Assembly (NCBI GenBank): GCA_050953425.1 | Contig: JBMNMQ010000005.1 | Span: 124,001-188,000, forward strand | DNA length: 64,000 bases | Origin: RUG100 sp050953425 | GTDB taxonomy: Bacteria; Bacillota; Clostridia; Peptostreptococcales; Anaerovoracaceae | Reading direction: 5' to 3' | Part shown: positions 17,543 through 25,549 of the stretch, piece after piece | Position numbering within the stretch: position 1 is the first letter of the stretch | How the letters are laid out: every line of letters begins with the position of its first letter | Position numbers and translations under genes: made by a program | The notes under the pieces: generated by a model | What the model was told of the DNA's origin: nothing | The model's input: the letters and a program-made list of their open reading frames with translations, nothing else | Databases searched by the model: none

Positions 17543-18248
17543 GATGGTCGGACTTTCGAGAAATTTGAAGATGACATGGCTTAACAAGGCCGTCGAGCTG
17601 TTATCCGAGAATCTGCCAGAACAAGAATATAAGGACAGGCTGAATGAATACCTCAGCTTTGAAATCAAGAGTCCTACAAACTTGCGTAAAACCAGAGAGA
17701 TCCTGATGAACTTATGGCATTACGAGAATCCGGAGACGGAATCTCTGCGTACACAGGCACGGGCTCTTATCGAGAAGGATTCTGATAATTCGCTTGCAGC
17801 ACACTGGTGTATTATCCTCGCCACTTATCCGATATTTGTAGATGTATCGAGGATCATTGGTAAGCTCTCCGAATTTGAAGAGGAGTTTACGATCCAGCAA
17901 CTAAAACAGAAGATCTTTGATGAATGGGGTGAACGCGCCACGCTGTTCCACTCTATCGACAAGATCATCGCAACAATGAAAGCGATTGGTGCTTTGAAAG
18001 CCGAGAAGCCGGGTCACTACATTATCGTAAAGCATGAAGTGCGAGATGATAAAGTAAATGCACTTCTGGCGAGTGCCGGTATGACAGTCGAGGATAAAGG
18101 AAACTTTACTCTTCAGGATTTGCGCGAAATGAGCTATATGTTCCCGTTCAAATACCAAATTGATAGGGAAATGCTTATGATGAATGACATGTTTACCATC
18201 ACGAACATCGGTGGCGAAATGATGGTGAGCCTGACGGCGAGATTATGA
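17535..18248 (+). CDS. brxA: BREX protein BrxA (DUF1819 family)
   Basis: The 237-residue protein matches the BrxA pattern: an N-terminal helical region (TWLNKAVELLSENLPEQEYKD), a central AAHWCIILATYPIFVDVSRI helix, and a winged-helix-like second half (FTIQQLKQKIFDEWGERATL). BrxA-family members are small helical proteins reported to bind DNA. It overlaps the end of pglZ by 8 bases and the next gene by 4 (ATGA), so the genes are translationally coupled. In type 3 BREX a brxA gene near pglZ is usual. Confidence 0.8.
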   Translation: MGKMVGLSRNLKMTWLNKAVELLSENLPEQEYKDRLNEYLSFEIKSPTNLRKTREILMNLWHYENPETESLRTQARALIEKDSDNSLAAHWCIILATYPIFVDVSRIIGKLSEFEEEFTIQQLKQKIFDEWGERATLFHSIDKIIATMKAIGALKAEKPGHYIIVKHEVRDDKVNALLASAGMTVEDKGNFTLQDLREMSYMFPFKYQIDREMLMMNDMFTITNIGGEMMVSLTARL

Positions 18249-18952
18249 TGACATGGGAACAGTTCTATGATGGCTATCTTGGCTGGTCTGATAGCACCGT
18301 TTCTTCCAGACTTTCACAGATTTCCGATCTACAAAATGCGGATACCGCCGAGATTGTAGATTGCTGTCAATGCATAGATGAGGCTCTTGCCTGTCGCCTT
18401 CTTCGCAAGGCAGAGAAGGCGCAGCTTTCCTTCACCTATGCTCAGGTTGCGGAGTTTGCCGTATTTATCGGCGACGAGGAGCTTTTGAATACTCTCGCGA
18501 TAGCGGCGACCGGCTCTTGCACACAGGAGGTATTGGAAGAACTGAATAATAACGAGATTCGGGACGATGTAATAAGGAACATCGCTAAGCGATACAATCT
18601 GCAAGATCCGAATGAAGGTGCTATCTGGCAGCCAGGCGTTCTTCAGAAACAGATTGACGACCTCGCGGAAAGCGTTGGACAGCTGGCGGACAATCTGAAC
18701 CGGATTAACAAGAATCTCGAAAAGCAGAAACGAAAGAAAAAATCAGGACTGTTTGCTTTTCTCGGTGTTCTCGGAGATTCAAACCGAGCCAAGTCGTCCT
18801 CCGGCTTCAGAATTGGTGATCATGTACGAGTCAAGTATCGCGGACAAGAAGGAACGATAATTGACATCAATGGGAGCTTGATAATGGTCTCCCTTGACGA
18901 CGGAAAACACGTGGATTCCTATGACGCGTCACAGCTTGAGAAAGCATGGTGA
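18245..18952 (+). CDS. Unrecognised BREX-operon protein with coiled coil and SH3/KOW-like tail
   Basis: The 235-residue protein shares an ATGA overlap with brxA, so it belongs to the BREX operon, but it is not a core BREX gene I know. Residues 1-130 look all-helical. Residues about 136-165 form a likely coiled coil (QKQIDDLAESVGQLADNLNR) ending in a Lys/Arg cluster. Residues about 187-235 resemble an SH3/KOW-like barrel (IGDHVRVKYRGQEGTIIDI, then MVSLDDGKHVDSY), a fold often used to bind nucleic acid or protein. There is no membrane segment and no catalytic motif. An accessory or regulatory role in BREX is inferred only from position. Confidence 0.75.
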   Translation: MMTWEQFYDGYLGWSDSTVSSRLSQISDLQNADTAEIVDCCQCIDEALACRLLRKAEKAQLSFTYAQVAEFAVFIGDEELLNTLAIAATGSCTQEVLEELNNNEIRDDVIRNIAKRYNLQDPNEGAIWQPGVLQKQIDDLAESVGQLADNLNRINKNLEKQKRKKKSGLFAFLGVLGDSNRAKSSSGFRIGDHVRVKYRGQEGTIIDINGSLIMVSLDDGKHVDSYDASQLEKAW

Positions 18953-19146
18953 CGCCGATTAAACCTTTCAACGATAGCCATACTTTTTAACGATTGCAGA
19001 TTGGGGGTGTCGCTTTTGACTACAGCAGCCACAAGATCGTATCAGTACAGGACCACAGACGCGCTCCTGTTCTATGCCCTGAAACGAAGAAAAGCCCAGA
19101 AACAGTGCGGTTTCCGGGCTATAAGTACATATAGGCATTGTATCAA
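18953..19146. other. Rearranged spacer with an orphan hairpin
   Basis: This stretch shows no credible gene. A stem at 19,093-19,120 (AGCCCAGAAAC with GTTTCCGGGCT) has a T-run only when read on the minus strand, so it looks like a terminator cut away from its gene. It marks a rearrangement between the BREX operon and the methylase remnant. Confidence 0.5.
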
Positions 19147-20570
19147 AGATAGAGTCTTAATAGATTTTGCATGTGGTACGGGCGGATTCCTTGTTAGCTG
19201 GATTAAGCAGCTCCAGGACAAGGTGGAAACCACAGAAGATGCTGACGAACTTGGCCGATCCATCTATGGGATCGAAAAGAAACAATTCCCGTATATGCTT
19301 TGTGTCACAAACATGCTGCTCCATGGTGTAGACGTACCCCGCGTATATCATGATAATTCTTTACTTAAGGATGTTCTTGACTACACCGAAAAGGATCAGT
19401 TTGATGTTATTCTAATGAACCCTCCTTATGGGGGTAGCGAGAAAAATGAAGTTAAAAATCATTTTCCTGCAGATATTGCAAGTAGAGAAACTGCAGACCT
19501 ATTTATGTCTGTAATAATGTATCGTCTGAAGGAAAAAGGACGCGCTGCAGTTATTCTCCCAGATTTATTTTTATCAGGCACAGAAGGAACTAAATATAAT
19601 ATCAAAAAGAAACTGTGCAGTGATTTTAATTTACATACGATTATACGGTTACCTGGAAGTGTTTTTTCACCATATACAGATATTCCAACAAACATTCTGT
19701 TTTTTGAAAAAGGGAAGTCGACAAAAGAAACATGGATATATAGAGTGGATTTGCCAGCTAACTATAAGCATTTCTCAAAGACTAAACCACTCCTTATGGA
19801 GCATTTTAAAGATGCAATAGCTTGGTGGAATGACCGTGCTGTAATTATTGATGATGATGGTGAAACATATAAAGCAAGAAAGTACACAATCGAAGAAATA
19901 AAAGGTTTCAGATATAACTTGGATTTATGTGGATACCCGAAAGTTGTTGAAGAAATCCTGTCTCCAGTGGATACTATAAATCAGTACATCTCAAAAAGAG
20001 AACAGCTTGATGCAAAACTATCGGTAGCAACAACTGCGCTTGAAGATTTCATTGCGGGAGATCATGATGTTCAGATACATAACATTAAGAAAGTAAGTGA
20101 TGAAATAGTATTTCTTGATTCTAATTTTAACAATAGGATGCGATCTTCTATTCTATCAGCAGCAGTACGAGGGCAGCTAACAAAGCAATTAGAAAGTGAC
20201 GGAAAATGCGAAGAAATACTTAAGAAAAAGGGAATAAAAACTTCGCTTGTCGATGTTGATGATGAAAACTATTATGATATCCCAGATAGCTGGTCGTGGA
20301 TGCATTTGGAGGAACTGTGTCAGTATTTACAAAGAGGCAAATCACCATCTTATTCTCCGAAAAGAGAAATACCAGTAGTATCACAAAAGTGTGTTCAGTG
20401 GTCAGGTTTTAGCTTAGATCTCGCAAAGTACATCGACCCAGATTCATTTGAGAGCTATGCACAGGAAAGGATTTTGATAGAAGGAGATATTCTAATTAAT
20501 TCTACTGGACTTGGGACGTTAGGTAGAGCTGCGATTTATTCTTGTGATTCACATGAATACGATATAGGGC
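19147..20570 (+). pseudogene. Type I restriction-modification HsdM-HsdS fusion, truncated at both ends
   Basis: The recognisable protein opens at the SAM motif (RVLIDFACGTGGFLVSW, encoded near 19,150) and has the catalytic NPPY motif (VILMNPPYGG, near 19,415). The helical N-terminal domain of HsdM, normally about 150 residues, is missing. The residues encoded by the open frame upstream of 19,147 look like unrelated sequence. The frame continues without a stop into an HsdS-like part (MRSSILSAAVRGQL, then IPDSWSWMHLEELC) and a target-recognition domain that breaks off near GTLGRAAIYSCDSHEYDIG. After that the frame enters comEC sequence out of frame. M and S in one chain is less usual than separate subunits. 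No HsdR is present, so restriction is unlikely. Confidence 0.8.
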
Positions 20571-21257
20571 TCGTGCATCCACCTGCGGACGCCGTCGGGC
20601 CGGCAGGTTCTGATCGACGGCGGCGGACGGCACGGCTTCAACGTCGGCAAAAAGATCCTCCGGCCGTATCTCCTGCACAGCGGCGTGCGGCGCATCGACC
20701 TGGCGCTGGCGACGCACCGCGATACGGATCACTACCAGGGCCTGCTGGAACTGCAGGAGCAGGGCATGGTCGACCGGCTGCTGACGACCGGCGACGGACT
20801 GGAGGTCGGTGACGTGCTGCTGCGCGAGCCGGGCTTTCGCATCACCGTCGTTGCGCCGGTGGCGGAGCACGAGGAAGAAAATGAGCGCAGTCTGGTATTT
20901 CGCGTCGATTTCGATGACTGGTCGCTGCTGGCGACCGGCGATATCGGCGCGGAGACGGAGGCGGAGATCGCGGCGTACTGGCGGGGAAGCGATCTTCTCG
21001 ATGTCGATGTGCTCGCCGTGCCGCACCACGGCAGTCGCCGCAGTTCTTCACCGGCGCTGCTGCGGGCCGCTTCGCCGGCCGCGGCCGTCATTCAGGTCGG
21101 GAAGAATATCTACGGTCACCCGGCGCCGCAGACGCTGGATGCCTATCGCCGCGCGGGCATTCCCGTCTTTCGCTGCGACCGGCAGGGCGCGGCGGCGGTC
21201 CGGCCCGGCTTTCGCTGGCGTACGATGCTGAAGGATCGGTCAGCGGAGCCGAAGTGA
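20571..21257 (+). pseudogene. comEC: 3' fragment of comEC (DNA-uptake channel, metallo-beta-lactamase-like domain)
   Basis: The frame encodes the C-terminal ComEC domain only: SCIHLRTPSGRQVLIDGGG (where a GQGDS motif would normally begin), ATHRDTDHYQGL, LLATGDIGAETEAE and VLAVPHHGSRRSSS. The membrane channel and the N-terminal domain are absent, and the upstream DNA is the hsd remnant. holA follows, and comEC-holA is a common gene order in Firmicutes, so this is the original locus. The first in-frame start (GTG at 20,685) lacks a proper ribosome-binding site. Unless another comEC exists, natural transformation should be lost. A chimeric assembly at 20,570 is the alternative. Confidence 0.85.
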
Positions 21258-21399
21258 TGATCCGGGGTACGTGTCGAGGATTTTCAGGGGTCAGACGGGC
21301 GGCCGCCTGTGAGCTTCGGCTGTTTGCGGATCATCTGCAGCGCGTTGACGGGGTGGTCGAAAGATCCGACTGCTGATTGTGTCCCATTTAAGACGTTCA

Positions 21400-21439
21400 A
21401 TGTATGGCAGTATAAAATATGCTATGTATGGCAGTATAA
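21400..21439. repeat. Two 16-bp direct repeats
   Basis: ATGTATGGCAGTATAA occurs at 21,400-21,415 and 21,424-21,439, a period of 24 bases, in the gap between comEC' and the candidate RNA. The function is unknown; paired regulator sites are possible. Confidence 0.6.
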
Positions 21440-21639
21440 GAGATGCTGCGCTAAACTGCGTCAGTGATGCAATCAGGAGTTTATAGAGTTGAAGACCGGC
21501 AAAACCGGCGGGTGAGCCGACGCATATCGACAGCATTTCTTCGGAGGTGTTTTTTGGGATTACAGGTTATTTTTGCCCGGACACATGTCATTTTTGCTAA
21601 TCTACAGAACAGTCGTCCGGGAAGTGGTAAAATGTATTC

Positions 21640-21862
21640 AGAAAATGGGATTTGTTACAGAGCTGTGTGCGCTCTGCTGAAGGAGTATATTGACCCGTTT
21701 ACGGGTCGCAGGAATAGATCGGCAGGAAAGAGCGCCTTAAGACACGGCCCGAAAAAGTTAAGCGGCTGGTGAACTTTTCGGTGCGTCTTAAGATGCTTGC
21801 TGGTCCGAGGCCCTTTTAGGGCCTGTTCATACCACCAGTTTCACTGGTGGCAGTGATTTTTT
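21640..21862 (+). ncRNA. Candidate structured small RNA upstream of holA
   Basis: An extended -10 (TGGTAAAAT, 21,625-21,633) precedes about 220 bases with four stems. These are 21,692-21,707 (GACCCG/CGGGTC); a long two-part stem pairing 21,736-21,743 with 21,785-21,792 (CTTAAGAC/GTCTTAAG) and 21,749-21,759 with 21,772-21,781; 21,808-21,824 (AGGCCC/GGGCCT); and 21,832-21,850 (CCACCAGT/ACTGGTGG). A run of six T residues at 21,857-21,862 closes it like a rho-independent terminator. The weak open frame here has no ribosome-binding site. I could not match it to tmRNA, RNase P RNA, SRP RNA or a riboswitch class. Confidence 0.5.
21832..21862 (+). terminator. Rho-independent terminator of the candidate RNA
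   Basis: An 8-bp stem CCACCAGT/ACTGGTGG with a 3-base loop is followed by CAGTGA and then six T residues, ending about 120 bases before holA. Confidence 0.7.
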
Positions 21863-21980
21863 GTGCTGCCTATTCCTGCTGCGTTCACCCCTTTGCGATT
21901 CTGTGCGTTCACTTTTACGCCGCGATTCGCTCTTGACAAAGGCGCCTCTTTGACGGTGTAATAGAGCGAGGAGGAGGAGC

Positions 21981-23060
21981 ATGGCAGCAAGGAGCAAAAA
22001 GGACAATGGACCACACGCCTATCGCAGGTTCGATACGGATTTGAAAAAGGACCGGCTGGAAAAGCTGGTGTTTCTGCATGGCAGCGAGTCCCTGCTGATC
22101 GACTGGGCGGTGCGGCAGATTGTCGGGCGCTATGTGACAAAGGGCATGGAAGCGGTCGACCTGGTGCGCTTTGACACCAACACATTTCATCTCGACCCGT
22201 TCGTGGAAGCCTGCGAAACGCTGCCGATGCTGTCGCCGAGAAAAGTGGTGCTGCTGGAGAACTTCAGCTACGTCTGGCGCAACGGCAGATCGGGGATCTT
22301 CGATGACGAGATCAGGGACAAGTTCTGTGCCTATCTGCCGCAGCTGGCGGACACGACGCTGCTGGTGGTCGCGGCCGACGACCCGGACGATGACCGCCTG
22401 CTGAAACCGCCGCGGAAGATGGCGAAGACGCTGTGCAAAGAAGGACAGGAGTACGACTTCAAAGCTCTCGGGCAGCGGGATCTCCTCGGCTTTCTCAAAA
22501 AGCGGCTCGTCAGCGCCGGCCATACCGCCAGCCGCGGCACTCTCGAGATGCTGATCGCCGAGAGCGGCTATCGCAATGAATACATCGATTACGGCCTCGG
22601 CAATCTCGACGGTGATCTGAAGAAAATTATGGCTCTCGCCGAAGCCGAGGAAATCACGCCGGAAGATGTGCGCCTCGGTCTCTCCGACAACATCGAACAC
22701 AATGTCTTCGAGATGCTCGACAGCATCAGCGTCGGCCGCAGAGATGAGGCGCTGCGCCTGATTCACGGCCTGCTTCTCTCGGGTACCAACGAAATGAAAC
22801 TGCTGGCGACGATCATCGGTCAGCTGGAGCTGATGCTGGAAGTCGGCCAGCTGTGTGAGCGGCATTACAACCAGCAGGAGATGGCAAAGCTGCTCAAGGT
22901 GCACCCCTACCGCGTGAAGAAGGCGTCCGGGTTTGCCGCCCGCTGCAGTGAGGCGCAGCTGATGCACATTCTGCAGAGCGCGCTGGCCGTCGATACCAAC
23001 ATCAAGAGCGGCCTGTTTGATGCCGAGACGGCGCTGCTGATGTTCCTCGCTTCGTTCTGA
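21981..23060 (+). CDS. holA: DNA polymerase III delta subunit
   Basis: The 359-residue protein has the HolA layout: LVFLHGSESLLIDWAVRQIV at residues 29-48 (degenerate P-loop region), RKVVLLENFSYVW, a middle AAA-like part, and the C-terminal collar domain (ISVGRRDEALRLIHGLL, then LKVHPYRVKKASGFA). The subunit opens the sliding clamp as part of the clamp loader. Length is normal. GAGGAGGAG precedes the ATG. It follows the comEC fragment and the candidate RNA, the usual comEC-holA neighbourhood. Confidence 0.93.
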   Translation: MAARSKKDNGPHAYRRFDTDLKKDRLEKLVFLHGSESLLIDWAVRQIVGRYVTKGMEAVDLVRFDTNTFHLDPFVEACETLPMLSPRKVVLLENFSYVWRNGRSGIFDDEIRDKFCAYLPQLADTTLLVVAADDPDDDRLLKPPRKMAKTLCKEGQEYDFKALGQRDLLGFLKKRLVSAGHTASRGTLEMLIAESGYRNEYIDYGLGNLDGDLKKIMALAEAEEITPEDVRLGLSDNIEHNVFEMLDSISVGRRDEALRLIHGLLLSGTNEMKLLATIIGQLELMLEVGQLCERHYNQQEMAKLLKVHPYRVKKASGFAARCSEAQLMHILQSALAVDTNIKSGLFDAETALLMFLASF

Positions 23061-23148
23061 GGAAGCCGCCGCGGATCTGCCCGCCGCTCCGCATCTTTCC
23101 GTCCTTTCCGGAATATACTGTATACTTCACGCCTGCTCACCATCTGTA

Positions 23149-23177
23149 TTGAATCTTGCGACAATTATTGATATACT
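23149..23177 (+). promoter_or_regulatory. Promoter of the NuoE/NuoF/NfnB-like operon
   Basis: TTGAAT (23,149-23,154) and TATACT (23,172-23,177) are 17 bases apart. The leader then forms two stems: AGCGCG/CGCGCT (23,184-23,204) and GCCGCTTTCG/CGAAAGCGGC (23,205-23,228). There is no T-run, so the stems are more likely stabilising or regulatory than terminating. Confidence 0.6.
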
Positions 23178-23263
23178 TTTAAAAGCGCGTTGTTTCGACG
23201 CGCTGCCGCTTTCGTACGCGAAAGCGGCTCTGCAGCTTTTTCCATGGACCAAAGGAGAGTGCA

Positions 23264-23776
23264 ATGGGAAAAAATAAATGTCCCGGCGCCGAGCGGTTTA
23301 AAGACTTCAAGCCGGTGCTGGACCGGTATAAAGGCGTACCGGGCAGCTTGATTACCATACTTCACCAGGCGCAGGAGCGATACGGCTATCTTTCTCCTGA
23401 GGTGATGAATTTCATAGCGGAGGAAACCGGCATCAAGCCGGCCAGAATATACGGCGTAGCGACGTTCTACGCCCAGTTCCGCATGCAGCCGATCGGCCGT
23501 TATCTGATCATGCTGTGCAAGGGCACGGCCTGTCATGTCAACGGTTCGGACGGCATCGAGGAAGCGGTGACCGAGCATCTCGGCATCCGTGACGGCGAGA
23601 CCACCGAGGACGGCATCTTTACGCTCAACAACGTCGCCTGTCTGGGCTGCTGTTCGCTGGCACCGGTGATGATGGTGCGCTGCGGCGAAGAAACACGCAC
23701 GTACGGCAATCTGACCAAGGATTCCGTGAAGGAAATTCTCGACGAGATACGCGCCGAGGCAAAGGCAACGGCTTAG
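23264..23776 (+). CDS. nuoE: NuoE-like [2Fe-2S] subunit of an NAD(P)H-dependent complex
   Basis: The 170-residue protein has the NuoE/HydC thioredoxin-like fold. Its [2Fe-2S] ligands are Cys85, Cys90, Cys126 and Cys130 (MLCKGTACHVNG and ACLGCCSLAP). It would pass electrons between the flavin subunit and partner centres. AAAGGAG precedes the ATG. The next gene starts 11 bases on, and the three genes form one operon. There are no membrane subunits nearby, so this is a soluble complex of the HydABC/Stn type and not complex I. Confidence 0.92.
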   Translation: MGKNKCPGAERFKDFKPVLDRYKGVPGSLITILHQAQERYGYLSPEVMNFIAEETGIKPARIYGVATFYAQFRMQPIGRYLIMLCKGTACHVNGSDGIEEAVTEHLGIRDGETTEDGIFTLNNVACLGCCSLAPVMMVRCGEETRTYGNLTKDSVKEILDEIRAEAKATA

Positions 23777-23787
23777 GAGGTGACGCC

Positions 23788-25536
23788 ATGAGAATACTGG
23801 TAGGACAGGGCAGCTGCGGCATCGCCAGCGGCGCGCAGCAGACGGCCGCGGAACTGGAAAAGCAGCTGAAAGCAAATCATCTGGACGTGGCGGTCAGCAC
23901 CACCGGGTGCATCGGCACCTGCTATCTGGAGCCGATTGTCGACGTCTATGACGACGAAGATAACATAACGCGCTATGTGCACGTGCACCCCGAGGACGTC
24001 GAGGCGATCGTCACGCAGCACATCCGCGACGGCAGACCGGTTAAGGAAAAATGCATCAGCGAAGAGGACAAGACCTTCCTCGCGCAGCAGAACCGCATTG
24101 TACTGCGCAACGCCGGCCTGATCAACCCCGAACGCATTGAAGAATACATCGAACGCGACGGCTACAAGGCGGCGGAAAAGGTGCTCACCGGCATGCATCC
24201 CGATGAAGTCATCGAAGAGGTGAAAGTATCCGGACTGCGCGGCCGCGGCGGAGCCGGCTTCCCCACCTGGTTCAAATGGAAAGCCGCGCGCGACGCCAAG
24301 GGCACGCCCAAGTATATCATCTGCAACGCCGATGAGGGCGACCCGGGCGCTTTCATGGACCGTTCCGTGCTCGAGGGCGACCCGCACACCCTGATCGAGG
24401 GTATGATCATCTGCGCTTATGCGATCGGCGCCTCGCAGGGATATATCTACTGCCGCGCCGAGTATCCGCTGGCGATCAAGCGCCTCGGCATTGCGATCGA
24501 GCAGGCCGAAAAGCGCGGCTATCTGGGCAGGAATATCTTTGACAGCGGCTTTGACTTCACTCTCAGCATCAAGGAGGGCGCCGGCGCCTTCGTCTGCGGC
24601 GAAGAGACGGCGATGATCGCTTCTCTGGAGGGCGGCCGCGGCATGCCGCGCATCAAGATTCCCTTCCCGGCCGAGAAGGGCATCTGGAAAAAGCCGACCA
24701 ACATCAACAACGTGGAGACATACAGCAATCTGCCGTGGATCTTTTTAAACGGCGGCAAAGCGTTTGCCGCCTACGGCACGGAGAAGAGCAAGGGCACCAA
24801 GGTCTTCTCGCTGGCCGGCAAGATCCGCCGCGGCGGACTCGCCGAGGTGGCGATGGGCCTGCCGCTGGAGGACGTCATTTACGGCATCGGCGGCGGCATC
24901 AAGGAAGACCGCAAGTTTAAAGCGGTGCAGATGGGCGGCCCGTCGGGCGGCTGCGTGCCGGCTTCCCTGATCGACACCCCGGTCACCTACGAGGACATCA
25001 CCCGCACCGGCGCCATCGTCGGTTCCGGCGGTATGATCGTCATGGACGAGGACACCTGCATGGTGGAGATGGCCCGCTACTTCCTCGACTTTACCCGCAA
25101 GGAGAGCTGCGGCAAGTGCAACTACTGCCGCCTCGGCACCAAGCGCATGCTGGAGATTCTCGACCGCATGACGCAGGGGAAGGCGAAGGACGGCGACATC
25201 GAGCTGCTCGAGGAACTGGCCGTCAAGGTGAAGGAGGGCGCGCTGTGCGGCCTCGGCCAGACGGCGCCCAACCCGGTCCTGACCACCCTCAAGTACTTCC
25301 GCAACGAATACGAAGATCACGTCTACCGGCACAAGTGCACGGCCAAATCCTGCCGTGCCCTGCTGCACTACGAGATCACCGACGCCTGCAGGGGCTGCAC
25401 GCTCTGCGCGAAAAAATGTCCAGTGCAGGCGATCAGCGGCAGTGCCGGGGAAAAGCATGTGATCGATCAGGACACCTGCATCAAGTGCGGCAAGTGCATG
25501 GAAAACTGCAAGTTTGACGCGATTACGGTAGAATGA
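23788..25536 (+). CDS. nuoF: NuoF/HydB-like FMN and NAD(H)-binding Fe-S subunit
   Basis: The 582-residue protein has, in order: an N-terminal thioredoxin-like [2Fe-2S] domain (STTGCIGTCYLEP, residues about 36-48), the Nuo51 FMN/NAD domain (GLRGRGGAGFPTWFKWK; CNADEGDPGAFMDRSVLEGD), an SLBB section, the CGKCNYCR [4Fe-4S] site, and two C-terminal ferredoxin clusters (CRGCTLCAKKCP and CIKCGKCMENC). This is the layout of HydB in bifurcating hydrogenases and of the matching Stn subunit. It is the likely flavin bifurcation site (inferred). GGAGGTGACGCC precedes the ATG. Confidence 0.92.
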   Translation: MRILVGQGSCGIASGAQQTAAELEKQLKANHLDVAVSTTGCIGTCYLEPIVDVYDDEDNITRYVHVHPEDVEAIVTQHIRDGRPVKEKCISEEDKTFLAQQNRIVLRNAGLINPERIEEYIERDGYKAAEKVLTGMHPDEVIEEVKVSGLRGRGGAGFPTWFKWKAARDAKGTPKYIICNADEGDPGAFMDRSVLEGDPHTLIEGMIICAYAIGASQGYIYCRAEYPLAIKRLGIAIEQAEKRGYLGRNIFDSGFDFTLSIKEGAGAFVCGEETAMIASLEGGRGMPRIKIPFPAEKGIWKKPTNINNVETYSNLPWIFLNGGKAFAAYGTEKSKGTKVFSLAGKIRRGGLAEVAMGLPLEDVIYGIGGGIKEDRKFKAVQMGGPSGGCVPASLIDTPVTYEDITRTGAIVGSGGMIVMDEDTCMVEMARYFLDFTRKESCGKCNYCRLGTKRMLEILDRMTQGKAKDGDIELLEELAVKVKEGALCGLGQTAPNPVLTTLKYFRNEYEDHVYRHKCTAKSCRALLHYEITDACRGCTLCAKKCPVQAISGSAGEKHVIDQDTCIKCGKCMENCKFDAITVE

Positions 25537-25549
25537 GGGGGAGGCTGAA

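Noticed and set aside
19001..19146. N-terminal extension of the methylase remnant
   Set aside because: The residues before the SAM motif do not resemble HsdM and include a terminator-like hairpin, so they were left out of the pseudogene.
21470..21530. Riboswitch (c-di-GMP-like ACCGGCAAAACCGGC segment)
   Set aside because: Only a short stem is similar; the conserved bases of the class are absent.
21464..21772. 102-codon frame overlapping the candidate RNA
   Set aside because: No ribosome-binding site, no family resemblance, and the region is full of strong stems.
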